Origin: Maratus speciosus
Taxonomy: Eukaryota; Arthropoda; Arachnida; Araneae; Salticidae
Direction: 5' to 3'
DNA length: 64,000 nucleotides
NCBI GenBank assembly: GCA_963932465.1
Contig: OZ010796.1
Span: 72,977,974 to 73,041,973, forward strand
Shown here: piece by piece, positions 55,517 to 64,000 of the stretch
Layout: each line of letters opens with the position of its first letter
Position numbering within the stretch: the stretch's first letter is position 1
Made by a program: the position numbers and the translations under genes
The notes under the pieces: generated by a model
The model's input: the letters and a program-made list of their open reading frames with translations, nothing else
What the model was told of the DNA's origin: nothing
Database searches by the model: none

Positions 55517-55655
55517 TTAAGAAGAGTTCACAGAAAAAAGATGTTAAAAATATGAATTTCCCGAAGAGATATTTTAAATCGACGAATGCATCAAAAGTCC
55601 ACAGACTTAACATTACGGAGAAGAATTCCGTAGCTGAGTGACCAGCCCCCCTTAA

Positions 55656-56083
55656 CAAGTCTGGGGAAATGGAGCCTTTTCAATTCTGTGTCTGAACTCT
55701 GGCAAATCATTAGGCCTCATTACCAAACTACAAAACACAGTATTCCAGAAGAATTTTTAAAAACTATCTGCTTAATTCGATAATTATTGGTGAATGAGAG
55801 GAAAGCAGAACCTTTATCCACACATTTTGACCTACTTTGTCCTGATCGATTTTTCGTTTACCCACTAATAAATAATAGATTAGTAGACGGGAGTTATAAA
55901 TTATGAAACTGAAGAGATGAATCAATAAATTGTTTGTTTTACATAAAAAGTCTCACTTGTTGAGATGCTGAACAGAGAATCTAAAAAGAGGACCATTTTT
56001 ATAAAAGGAATCCTGTATGCATTGCATTATAAAGCTTGAGAAATTCTAAATTTGCATCTCAAGATTAATTAATATGTATATTC
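55656..56083. other. Unassigned spacer
   Basis: AT-rich; no repeat or gene recognised. Confidence 0.45.
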
Positions 56084-56423
56084 AAACTAGTCGGATGTGC
56101 CAATCCCAAAACTTTCTGCTTTCTCATACATATTAAGAGCCTAGACGCGTTCGCTAATGCTAATCCTATGTAAGAAATTTATAAAGATATCTCGGTCGCA
56201 TTTCAATATTTTTAAATGATTTTTTTTGTATTGGATAACTGAGATCGATCTGTATGCAGGCCGTTTTTTACTTTTTCGATTGTGAATGCAGATTTTTTTT
56301 ATGAGGATGCTTTTACTTTCGGAACCGGTTTCCAAAACGAAAGTCTCCTCATTAAAAATGCCTGTAAAGAAAATCGAAAAAGTAAACAACGGTCTTTGTA
56401 CAGATCGATCTCAACTATTCAAT

Positions 56424-56465
<42 letters not shown>

Positions 56466-57263
56466 TTAAAAATATTTAAATTCAAACGAGATATCTTTAG
56501 AAATGTCTTCCATAGGATTAGCATTAGCGAACGCGTCTTTTCGTTTGACTGAAGTAGGATCTTAACATTTGAAAAAGTTGTTACACATGTTAATATTCGA
56601 GTGTTATTACTTCAATGTTACACCAACTTTGATTTTCATTGTTTCTGTTTCATTTTATTAATCGGAGTAAAAACGAGTTCATCTCAATTATAATATTTAA
56701 TAAAATCAATATTTTTCGTTATTCTTTGGTACATCAGTTGCTTGAGAATCGCCGTTCTAGCTGGATGCGAATGGCACGTCGCTGCATGAACAGCCGATGT
56801 ACAACAGAACTATGAAAATTCCAGAAAAATTGCTATTACAGCGCATCCTTCTATAGGACTGTTACCACATTCACGTGGGACTTGCTGGCCGTAGCCAAAA
56901 ACATATACATGAATTTTGGTTCAATTCTATGCATAACTTCATACACTTTTCGAGGGTACAATAATGGAAATGGCACAAAAATCGTTATTACAGTGACCCC
57001 TTCCGGCAGAATATTTCCAAATTGAAGGAGCACCAGCTGGCCATAGCCAAAAACATACACAGAAAGTTTGGTTCAGTTCTGTGCATAATTTCATACACTT
57101 TTCGATGATACAATTAGGACATACGGACGGACAGACAGACATTTTGTATAAACATGTTTTTCAAGATCTCTGACCCTTAAAACATGTAAATCTGTCGAAA
57201 ACTGGAAATCGAAAAATTTTTTCGATTACAATATTTTCTTCTTTAGAAAGAAGAAAGTAAAAA
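56084..57263 (+). mobile_element. Helentron-like family F3, copy 2 (split by TTAA MITE)
   Basis: Leader AAACTAGTCGGATGTGCCAAT and motif ACTTTCTGCTTTCTC at 56084-56125, then the TTAA element at 56137-56561. Core units follow (GGCCATAGCCAAAAACATAC, CATACACTTTTCGA), then CGGACGGACAGACAGACATT, AAGATCTCTGACCC and the hairpin CTTCTTTAGAAAGAAG, ending GAAAGTAAAAA. It matches the minus-strand copy at 28514. Confidence 0.65.
56137..56561. mobile_element. TTAA palindromic MITE (GAGGCTACTTCAG family), copy 3 (nested)
   Basis: TTAA at 56133-56136 and 56562-56565. The body matches copies 1 and 2; a ~17-bp block is missing just inside the left end (GAGCCTA joins GACGCGTTCGC). An A run of ~34 bp lies inside the right arm near 56427. 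Confidence 0.82.
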
Positions 57264-57289
57264 TCTAAATTGAATCGTAAAATCAAGTC

Positions 57290-57640
57290 TCTTTCTATTT
57301 TAGAGCGTACCAACTTCAAAAGTTGCATCTATAAATAAATATGATGATGAATAATATGATTTGTCTTTCTATTTTAGCGCAAATAAATATGTTGATAAAT
57401 AATATGATTTGTATTTCTACTTTAGAGAGTACCAACTTCAAAAGTTGCATCTATAAATAAATATGATGATAAATAATATGATTTGTCTTTCTATTTTAGC
57501 GCGTACCAACTTCAAAAGTTGCGACTATAAATAAATATGATGATAAATAATATGATATGTCTTTCTATTTTAGAGCGTACCAACTTCAAAAGTTGCATCG
57601 ATAAATAAATATGATGATAAATAATATGATTTGATATTTA
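57290..57640. repeat. Tandem 74-bp repeat, about four and a half units
   Basis: ACCAACTTCAAAAGTTGC starts units at about 57309, 57431, 57505 and 57579. The first interval (122 bp) holds a full unit plus a 48-bp partial unit. Each unit contains ATAAATAAATATGATGATAA and GTCTTTCTATTTTAG. The palindrome AACTTCAAAAGTT sits at each unit start. Confidence 0.9.
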
Positions 57641-58065
57641 TGCGTTCGTCAAAAAGATAAAAATTACTAAATGCGATTTCAGAAAATAACCTTGTAAGTT
57701 TTTCATTATATCCACATTTTTAGGGGCATCCTGCAGTTTTTATACAAAGGCACACCCAAAAAATAGAGGTAAAATAATTCCATCCTTGTGTTCCATATCT
57801 TCCAAGCGGTTGAAAAGCTAATCAAGAATAGCCTTGCGTGACCATGCATTAGAATAGCTTCCTATAATCGGAATTTGCGTGATTTTCGCTAAAAGAAAAT
57901 AAAAACTACGTTTTCTGCACACTTATCATTTCCGGTTTAGCTCTTTTGGTAAACTGAACCGTAGCGTTCTGTAGAAAGGTGATTTTTTTAAGCTGTTCTC
58001 AAATCCAAATTTTATACTTTCTGACACATATCTAAATTAATGTTTGTTTATGTGATTAGCAGGTA
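57641..58065. other. Unassigned spacer
   Basis: Contains AGCTGTTCTCAAATCCAAAT near 57992, which resembles one end of TTAA element G. No full element. Confidence 0.4.
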
Positions 58066-58380
58066 TTGATTGGGTATTGGTATTATAGTAGCATTATAGC
58101 AGGTATCATAGCAGTATTATAGTAGGTATTATAGAAGGTATTATAGTAGGTATTATACTAAGGTATAGTACATTATAGTACGTACATATAGGATACATTA
58201 TAGTATGTACATTATAGTAGGTATTATAGCAGATATCATAGTAGGTATACATTATAGTAGGTACATTATAGTAGCTATAGTACATTATAGTAGGTATTAT
58301 AGTAGTCATTAGAGCAGGTATTATAGCAGCAAGTATTAGTATTAGCAGGTATTGATTAGCAGGTACTTAAAATTAGCAGG
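58066..58380. repeat. Minisatellite of GGTATTATAGTA-type units
   Basis: Irregular 11-14 bp units (GGTATTATAGTA, GGTATCATAGCA, GTACATTATAGTA) run for about 300 bp. The 67-residue Tyr/Ile/Thr frame on the minus strand is a reading of this repeat. Confidence 0.9.
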
Positions 58381-58853
58381 AATTCAAAAATTATGTAAAC
58401 AAGCTACTATTTTAGGTACTGTTAATTAGTAGGTATTTCCTATATTATTATTTAAACCATATTATTAAAATTATATAATTATGCAATTATGTATATTATT
58501 AAAATTATATAAACTATATTATAAAAATTATGTAAACAAGTTACTATTTCCTATTCAAAATTTATGTAAACAAACGGAATTTTTTTCATTTTTCTTGGTA
58601 AAGGCAGAAGATCTTTCAAAAAATGCTATCAAAGTTGACGTTTTGAACCAAATTTCCAGACGTGACAGCGCAGGAAAGGAAAACAAAAGTCGGCGTGAGA
58701 TGGCATGCTAATAACTAAAGATGCAATTCATTTATCGAATAAGGAAAAACTGTTCGATTACTAGTCATGCTTGCAAGTTTTATGCCTGACAAAAATGAAA
58801 AATCATGCGTCCAGCATAGTTTTATGCAACACGTTTCAACACATCCAGAAAAC
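58381..58853. other. AT-rich stretch with a decayed family-G fragment
   Basis: Bases ~58607-58760 (AGATCTTTCAAAAAATGCTA, GACGTTTTGAACCAAATTTC, ATTCATTTATCGAATAAGG) resemble a worn family-G element. Ends are lost. Confidence 0.4.
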
Positions 58854-58855
58854 TA

Positions 58856-59805
58856 CACTCTCAGAAACACTTTCTGCAATTCACGAAAATGTTCCTGCAT
58901 TGCTGCCGGCATATATCCAATAATTGAAGAAATTTCCGCTCTAGAACAGAAAATTTCCATATTCTGAAAAAATGGAGTTTTTTAAAAAAAAAAAATACGT
59001 CTCTCTTTCTTCTGTGGATCCACTTGGTTTTCAACCTGGAACCCAGCGTTTCGTATCGAGTGTCTTATCCACTCGGCCATCGAGCAATTTTTTGAGGGCG
59101 AGTTTAAAATGAAGATACGGGTTTTCTTCAAATGGGGGAATTGCTAAGGCTTGTTAGATTTCTTGTTTAGAAAGCTCGGAAATTTAAACTGAATTGCAGG
59201 GACATTTCGCTGTTATGAATTATTGGTGGGTGTTTTAAAACTTGTAGAATAATAGAGGATAAAAATTATTACATATTAGACATATTTTTAATAAGACATA
59301 ATTTGATTGTCAGATGTAAAATATGAATATTATATTTTGAATTAAATTCGAGAAGAAATGTTTGCTCTTTTGAATAAAATCGATTTTTTTTTAACTTGAC
59401 AGAACTACTATATATTTTTTTTTAATGTGTTTGTTCGTTTAGAATATATTTTGTATGCGAATATTTATTTTAGCACTCTAAAAAATAAATTGCGAAAAAG
59501 TTTAAATGGATGAGAAAATGGCTACTTTATTAAATTCGAAAGCATTATTCTTGTTTATTTGTTTTAAAATAAGTTAGAAATTTTAATTTATTGAATTTTC
59601 GTTTTTTCATTAAAAAAATAAACTCGAACTTTGGTATTAATACAATCAATACGCGCATGTGTGCCAGAAATAAACGGAATCTTCCCTTTTTTTGCAGACT
59701 TCCGGGAAGAATTAACGGAAAAAGCATGTTTTGTATGAGTACGGAAATTATTTGTTTAAAAATGACGGATAATTTAGTGTATAAAGGCAAATTTTTCTGA
59801 CAGTG
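58856..59805. mobile_element. tRNA-bearing TIR element with CACTS ends, copy 2
   Basis: It begins CACTCTCAGAAACAC and ends TTTTTCTGACAGTG, flanked by TA at 58854-58855 and 59806-59807. Full-length homologue of copy 1 (1474). The terminal AATTGAAGAAATTTCCG and AATGACGGATAATTTAGTGT blocks are shared. Confidence 0.78.
59013..59097 (-). other. tRNA-like block inside CACTS element copy 2
   Basis: The minus strand reads TCGATGGCCGAGTGGATAAG, an A-box-like Ser/Leu D-arm, and later GGTTGAAAACC, a worn B box. Same position as in copy 1. Not a functional tRNA. Confidence 0.6.
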
Positions 59806-59974
59806 TATAACGAAAATTCTCCGTTAAATAAGTTGAAAAAAATATATGTAAGTAAATTGCTTAGAAAACATATAACACTTTTAAAAATACAGATATAGCA
59901 ATTACCTTCCACAGTCAAATAATTAGTTTAATTATTTTGTGCAGCCTTGTATGTGATCGATAGATATGCATATA

Positions 59975-61158
59975 CAGGGTGCAAAGGAAAGTCCCTTTAA
60001 CCTGAAAATACTTGCTAACGGAGAGAGCTACAGCTATGCAAGTGAGGTAACGGTGTAGTAAAGCGTCTAAGCCCGATTTAATGCAAACGACAGCAGCGCC
60101 CCTAGTGGCGAAATTTGGAAGATAGCGATTGTAAATCGAAAACAAAAAGAGATAGAGCAAAATTTCCAATTAGAAAGTTTTAGAGCATCAATTAATTAGT
60201 ACAAAACTACATTTGGTTTACATGAATAAGATAAATCTTCGCCTGTATAACCAAAAATGTCCGAAATTGATGCACTCCATTTTGTGTAAACATTTGAATG
60301 GAATACCCAGAAGTATGAAGAAATATGCACAATTTATGGTATAAATACGTACTTATCTCAATACTTTTTGATAACATCACACACAAAAAAAAAAAAAAGA
60401 CAAACTGTCTCACAGTGATAGAAATTTAATATTCAGTATGTTCGAAAAGTTCGCCATTGCTCACGATACACGTTTGTATTCGTGAGAGTAATTCTGCATG
60501 CACATTTCTCAGGATGGAAAGTCTATTGCAAGCCTCTTCAATACGACGGCGTAGATTTAACCCTTTCAAGGGCGGTGGCTAGATGGTCTAGCCACCTAAT
60601 TTTAACAACAAAACTGACAAATGCCACCAAGAATATTTTAATAAAATTTTGCTTTTGCAATGAAAGTGCAAATTAGCGGGTTTTTATTTTCTAAGAAATT
60701 CGTTTGAATATTCCGGTGTCAGTCAATTATTTCATTAGTTTACGAACAGAATTCTTCTTCCCCTGAAAGGGTTAATCTAAAATTTTAAGTGCTTTGGAAA
60801 TTAAATTTTTACAGACCTTACAGCACAGTACAACGTCACAACCTGCAATTGTGCACTGCTACATTTCCGGAATGTGAAATTAGACAGTTTCCGGACAGGG
60901 TGCAAAGTAGAATCTAGCTCATCGATTTCGGACATTTTTGCGTATACAGGTGACGATTTATCTTATCCGTGTGAACCAAATGTCGTTTCATACTAATTAA
61001 TTGATGCTCTAAAACTTTTTTACTGGAAATTTTGCTCTATCTCTTTTCGTTTTCGATTTGCAGCGGCTATCTTCCAAATTTCGCCACTAGGGCGCTCTTG
61101 TCGTTTGCATTAGGTCGGGCGTAGTCACTTTACTTAACGGACTTTCCCTTGCATCCTG
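59975..61158. mobile_element. Long-TIR element (CAGGGTGCAAAGG ends)
   Basis: TA precedes CAGGGTGCAAAGGAAAGTCC. The right end is the inverse of CAGGATGCAAGGGAAAGTCC, followed by TG. Arms of about 300 bp pair: CCCTAGTGGCGAAATTTGG with CCAAATTTCGCCACTAGGG, and AGATAGAGCAAAATTTCC with its inverse. The loop holds a further ACAGGGTGCAAAG near 60897 and the TTAA element at 60561. TA target and no transposase: mariner-type, non-autonomous. Confidence 0.78.
60561..60771. mobile_element. TTAA element, CCCTTTCAAGGG ends (nested)
   Basis: TTAA at 60557-60560 and 60772-60775 flanks CCCTTTCAAGGG and the inverse of CCCTTTCAGGGG. The flanks read AGAT-TTAA-TCTA, itself palindromic. Contains the palindrome GGTGGCTAGATGGTCTAGCCACC near its left end (60574-60596). 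211 bp. Confidence 0.85.
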
Positions 61159-61630
61159 TGTACTACATAGCATGCTAAAATTTAGTTCAGTTAGAAATTT
61201 CCCTTATAGCAATTTTTGCCAATAGATGGAAGTTTACTCGAGTTCTTTTGTACAGCCCTGTATATCGTCTCATGACTTTTGTACACGCCACATATTAAGC
61301 TAAAATTTAATTCAGGTAAAAAACGCATAACACAACTTAACACATTGCCGACGGACAATTTTTATAAAACTTAATTTTAAAACAGTAGAAGCTCCTCCCT
61401 GTTCTGAAAGTCTTTTGTAAATTGGTGTTCTAGATAGGTTTCCCAAGTTTATGCATCGGTAAATATCTTTCAATGTACAGATTTAATATAAAATGTCTTA
61501 CAGTCTAAAAAAATAGGGACAGCATGATATAAATGCATTTTCTGTAAAATAGAAGCCACGCCCTTAGTCAATGATGTTATTTGAATGGAAACGAAAATTC
61601 TCGTTTCCCGTCGAGAATGTGTTAAAACGC
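61159..61630. other. Unassigned spacer
   Basis: AT-rich, no gene or bounded repeat recognised. Confidence 0.45.
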
Positions 61631-61639
61631 ACTTTCAGC

Positions 61640-62261
61640 CATTGTTGCCACAGGGCTACTTTTTTTAAATTCAGATTTCTTGATTGGCACCACTTTTTTG
61701 AAATAGTAAAATTCGCCTTGTTTAACGCTGTTCTAAACTACTCTGCTCAACAAGCGCAAAACGTTTTGACACATTTACAAATTCATATTTTAACGGAAAG
61801 ATGTAAAACTGGAAAGCCTGACCATGGAAGCGTTTTGGAATCGAACTGCGTTTTCCATTTTTTTTATCAATAAATTACCTATTGAGTTATAAGCGATTTT
61901 GATCACGTGATAAACACGTTTTTCGCCCTTTCTTGAGTGGTTATTCTACTTTCGCGCGGAAATTCGGTTCAAAACGCCCACTTTGACACGATTTTCTGAA
62001 AGATCTATTGCGTTTGGGGAAAAAAAAAAAACGGAAAAAATAGCTCGATTACATAGTTTCTGAGAAACAACACCTGCTAGTTTCACGCATTTCCGAACAA
62101 AAATAAATTAAAACTTATGTCATAAAGTTGCCCTCTTGGATTTGAGAGCAGCCTTAATGACACATTAATTAAGGTGAAAACAAGAGGAATTTTATCATTT
62201 CAGAAAAGTGGTGCCAATCAAAAAATCTGAATTTCAAAAAAGTAGTCCACTGGCAACACTG
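61640..62261. mobile_element. Palindromic hAT-like MITE, split by TTAA element
   Basis: A perfect 8-bp duplication CTTTCAGC flanks it at 61632-61639 and 62262-62269. Ends CATTGTTGCCACAGGGCTAC and the inverse of CAGTGTTGCCAGTGGACTAC continue into ~90-bp arms (TTGATTGGCACCACTTTT). The TTAA element at 61736-62153 sits near the centre, so the original was ~200 bp. End sequence and TSD length are diagnostic of hAT. Confidence 0.9.
61736..62153 (+). mobile_element. TTAA element family G, copy 4 (nested)
   Basis: TTAA at 61732-61735 and 62154-62157. Ends CGCTGTTCTAAAC and TTTGAGAGCAGCC; full set of family-G blocks. Inserted into a palindromic hAT MITE. Confidence 0.85.
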
Positions 62262-62269
62262 CTTTCAGC

Positions 62270-62678
62270 AGTTCAAACATCTATGGCAATGTATCTAGTT
62301 TTTTTACGTAGTCCTGTATATGAATTTATTTCTATTCCACAAGCGTCTATTAGTATACCAAATATAGTTCAGCAGGAAAATGCAAAACACAAGTCAGTAA
62401 TACAGAATTCCTCTGTGTAGCCCTATATAAAATCACCAGAATTAATGCACACCATGTACTATGCAAAAATTAATTAAACTTAAAAAAGAAAGCCAAAGTT
62501 GAAAACGCTTTTTCAGCACTATCGCTTATATACAGTACTACAACCGAATTATTTCGGGTATCCCTGTAAATGAACAATAAATGCAATGCACACCATACTC
62601 TTCAATAGGCAACTTATAGTGCACTTCAGTAATGCATATAAATTTGATTATGTGTCAAATAGGGTAGCACTATTAAAG
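62270..62678. other. Unassigned spacer
   Basis: No gene or boundary. Worn fragments resembling the F1 core recur from here to 63120 (TTTTAGTGCGCTTCATAAATG, CCGTCATGTAACG). Confidence 0.4.
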
Positions 62679-62680
62679 TA

Positions 62681-62851
62681 CCGTAATTTCCGGTGTGTAT
62701 AACCCGGCGGATCAAACAATAGTGTTTCGACCCAGAAATTTTTTTAAATAAAATGTAACTTTTTAGATCACGGTAAATATTGGTCTTCAAATAAAATTTC
62801 TGGGTCCAAACTGAATTGTTTGATCTGCGGGCTATACACCCGAAATTACAT
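62681..62851. mobile_element. 171-bp palindromic MITE, TA target
   Basis: Ends CCGTAATTTCCGGTGTGTAT and the inverse of ATGTAATTTCGGGTGTATAG with TA on both sides. The arms continue through GATCAAACAAT and ACCCAGAAATTTT. Non-coding. Confidence 0.72.
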
Positions 62852-63240
62852 TATACTGCAAACGATTTTTCCGCGTAGACCATTATGTAAATGAATTATT
62901 TGTGTGACCCTGTAAATGAATAATAAATGCTCTGCACCTCCTATTCTGGAGAAAGCATATTTTAGTGCGCTTCATAAATGCATATCACTTTCATTATGTT
63001 TGAAAGGGTTTAACATTGAAAAGGCACTTGAAATGATTTTTCTCATGGACCGTCATGTAACGAAGGACTTTTGACAGTCCCTGTAAACGAACTATAAATG
63101 CTAATAACACTTCATTTTCAATAGCGATCCTCCCATAGTAAACGTAGATAACATATAAAAATTACAGGGCAATCCGAGTATATTCACGAGAGTTAGAGCG
63201 CGGACAGAAACACTTTTCAACTATGTTGGAAAGTATTAAC

Positions 63241-63864
63241 AAGTTGGAAATTGCTCGTCAAACGTGGCAAATGAGGTGCGTTCGTACTATAACTAGTTTT
63301 ATAAAATTTTTTGCACCGCATATTGTACTGAATGTATATTTTAGTGCACTTCATAAGTGCCTATACATTTCATTCTGTTCGAAAGGCTATAACATCATTA
63401 AAATGCACTTGAAATATTTTTTTTCCATTGGCCGTCATGTAACGGAAAATTTTTGACTGTCTCTGTAATTAAACTATGCATCCGACTTTCATAAAATTTG
63501 AAATGACACGACAAAATTTTGCAACAATTATATATTTAAAATTTCAGATTATTCGGAAGGCTGTAACATCATTAAAATGCACTTGCAATCATTTTTTCCC
63601 ATTGGCCGTAATGTAACGGAAAAACTTTTGACTGTCACTGTAAATAAACTATACATCCGATTTTCATAAAATTTGAAATGACTCGACAAAATTAAGCAAC
63701 AATTATATATTCTGAATTTCAACCGATTCGGTTGGGTAGTTTTTGCGCTGTTATATGCGGACGAACAGACAGACAGGCGGACAGACAGACGGACGGACAG
63801 ACAGACGGACTGAACGACGACTATAGGTGCTACGTATTTATATAATTACGAATGCACCTAAAAA
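63241..63864 (+). mobile_element. Helentron-like family F1, copy d, with duplicated core
   Basis: Leader AAGTTGGAAATTGCTCGTC, 5' motif AGGTGCGTTCGTACTATAAC, two core units of ~174 bp (AACATCATTAAAATGCACTT at 63391 and 63565), a long GACAGACAGACGGACGGACA-type tract (63767-63812), CTATAGGTGCTACG and ACGAATGCACCTAAAAA. The longest tetranucleotide tract in the window. Confidence 0.7.
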
Positions 63865-63935
63865 TGAGACCGTAAATGTGTGAGAAAGTTAGGCGATGTC
63901 GAGCGGGGAAAAATATTGTTTTCGAATTGCCTTAA

Positions 63936-64000
63936 GAGTGTTCTCAAATCCAAAAGGGCAACTTTCTGACATAAGTTTTAATTTATTTTTGTTCGAAAAT
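63936..64000 (-). mobile_element. TTAA element family G, copy 5, cut by the window end
   Basis: TTAA at 63932-63935, then GAGTGTTCTCAAATCC and GGGCAACTTTCTGACATAAG, identical in order to the right-hand part of other family-G copies. Continues past the window. Confidence 0.8.

Larger units (their letters stand above)
54776..55651. mobile_element. TTAA palindromic MITE (GGGGGCTGGTCA family), copy B, with two nested elements
   Basis: TTAA at 54772-54775 and 55652-55655. Ends GGGGGCTGGTCAGCCAGCTT and GAGTGACCAGCCCCCC. Removing 55020-55210 and 55288-55516, each with one TTAA, restores alignment with copy A (45730), which shows single TTAA at both places (CTTTTAACACATAG and CCTTTAAGAAGAG). Confidence 0.88.

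Noticed and set aside
58106..58309. Tyr/Ile/Thr-rich 67-residue frame
   Set aside because: Reading of the GGTATTATAGTA minisatellite.

Overview
The window looks like gene-poor, AT-rich intergenic DNA from an animal nuclear genome. It has no long open reading frame, no recognisable host exon, no rRNA and no CRISPR. Tc1/mariner, pogo/Tigger, hAT and TTAA-inserting DNA transposon remnants, tRNA-derived SINEs and (GACA)n-bearing Helentron-like repeats together suggest an arthropod. A chelicerate such as a spider is my low-confidence guess. Boundaries below come from terminal inverted repeats (TIRs), target-site duplications (TSDs) and comparison of copies within the window; family names above TSD level are inference.

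Layout. 0-10 kb: a fold-back element, a tRNA-bearing element with CACTS ends, a TTAA palindrome, a 1.06-kb TA-inserting element placed at a ~145-bp tandem repeat, and simple AT-rich DNA. 10.9-13.7 kb: a second CACTS element split by a SINE, plus another SINE copy, both with TSDs. 16-18.4 kb: a 30-bp minisatellite and a pogo-like element that keeps a Psq-type DNA-binding domain and many copies of a GTTGACAC motif. 19.3-31.8 kb: TTAA elements, a Tigger relic with a CENP-B-type N-terminus, a hAT element inside a Helentron-like repeat, a tRNA-like fold-back and deeply nested TTAA elements. 32-45 kb: more TTAA elements, a probable hammerhead ribozyme of Penelope type, a 147-bp tandem array with (GACA)n, two mariner transposase relics and a TA element inside a Helentron-like copy. 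45.7-57.3 kb: nested TTAA elements (five in 1.3 kb at 54.4-55.7 kb), fold-backs with AAT-rich centres and a perfect 24-bp hairpin. 57.3-64 kb: minisatellites, the third CACTS element, a long-TIR element, a hAT palindrome with a perfect 8-bp TSD split by a TTAA element, and the last Helentron-like copy.

The main result is structural. At least fifteen distinct TIR families use a TTAA target. About ten nested insertions can be ordered in time, and for most of them the window also contains a paralogous copy with the empty site. The four clearest Helentron-like insertions share one plan: 5' leader, short inverted motif, tandem core of about 147-174 bp, (GACA)n, terminal hairpin. None of the elements keeps a complete transposase, so all appear non-autonomous or dead.
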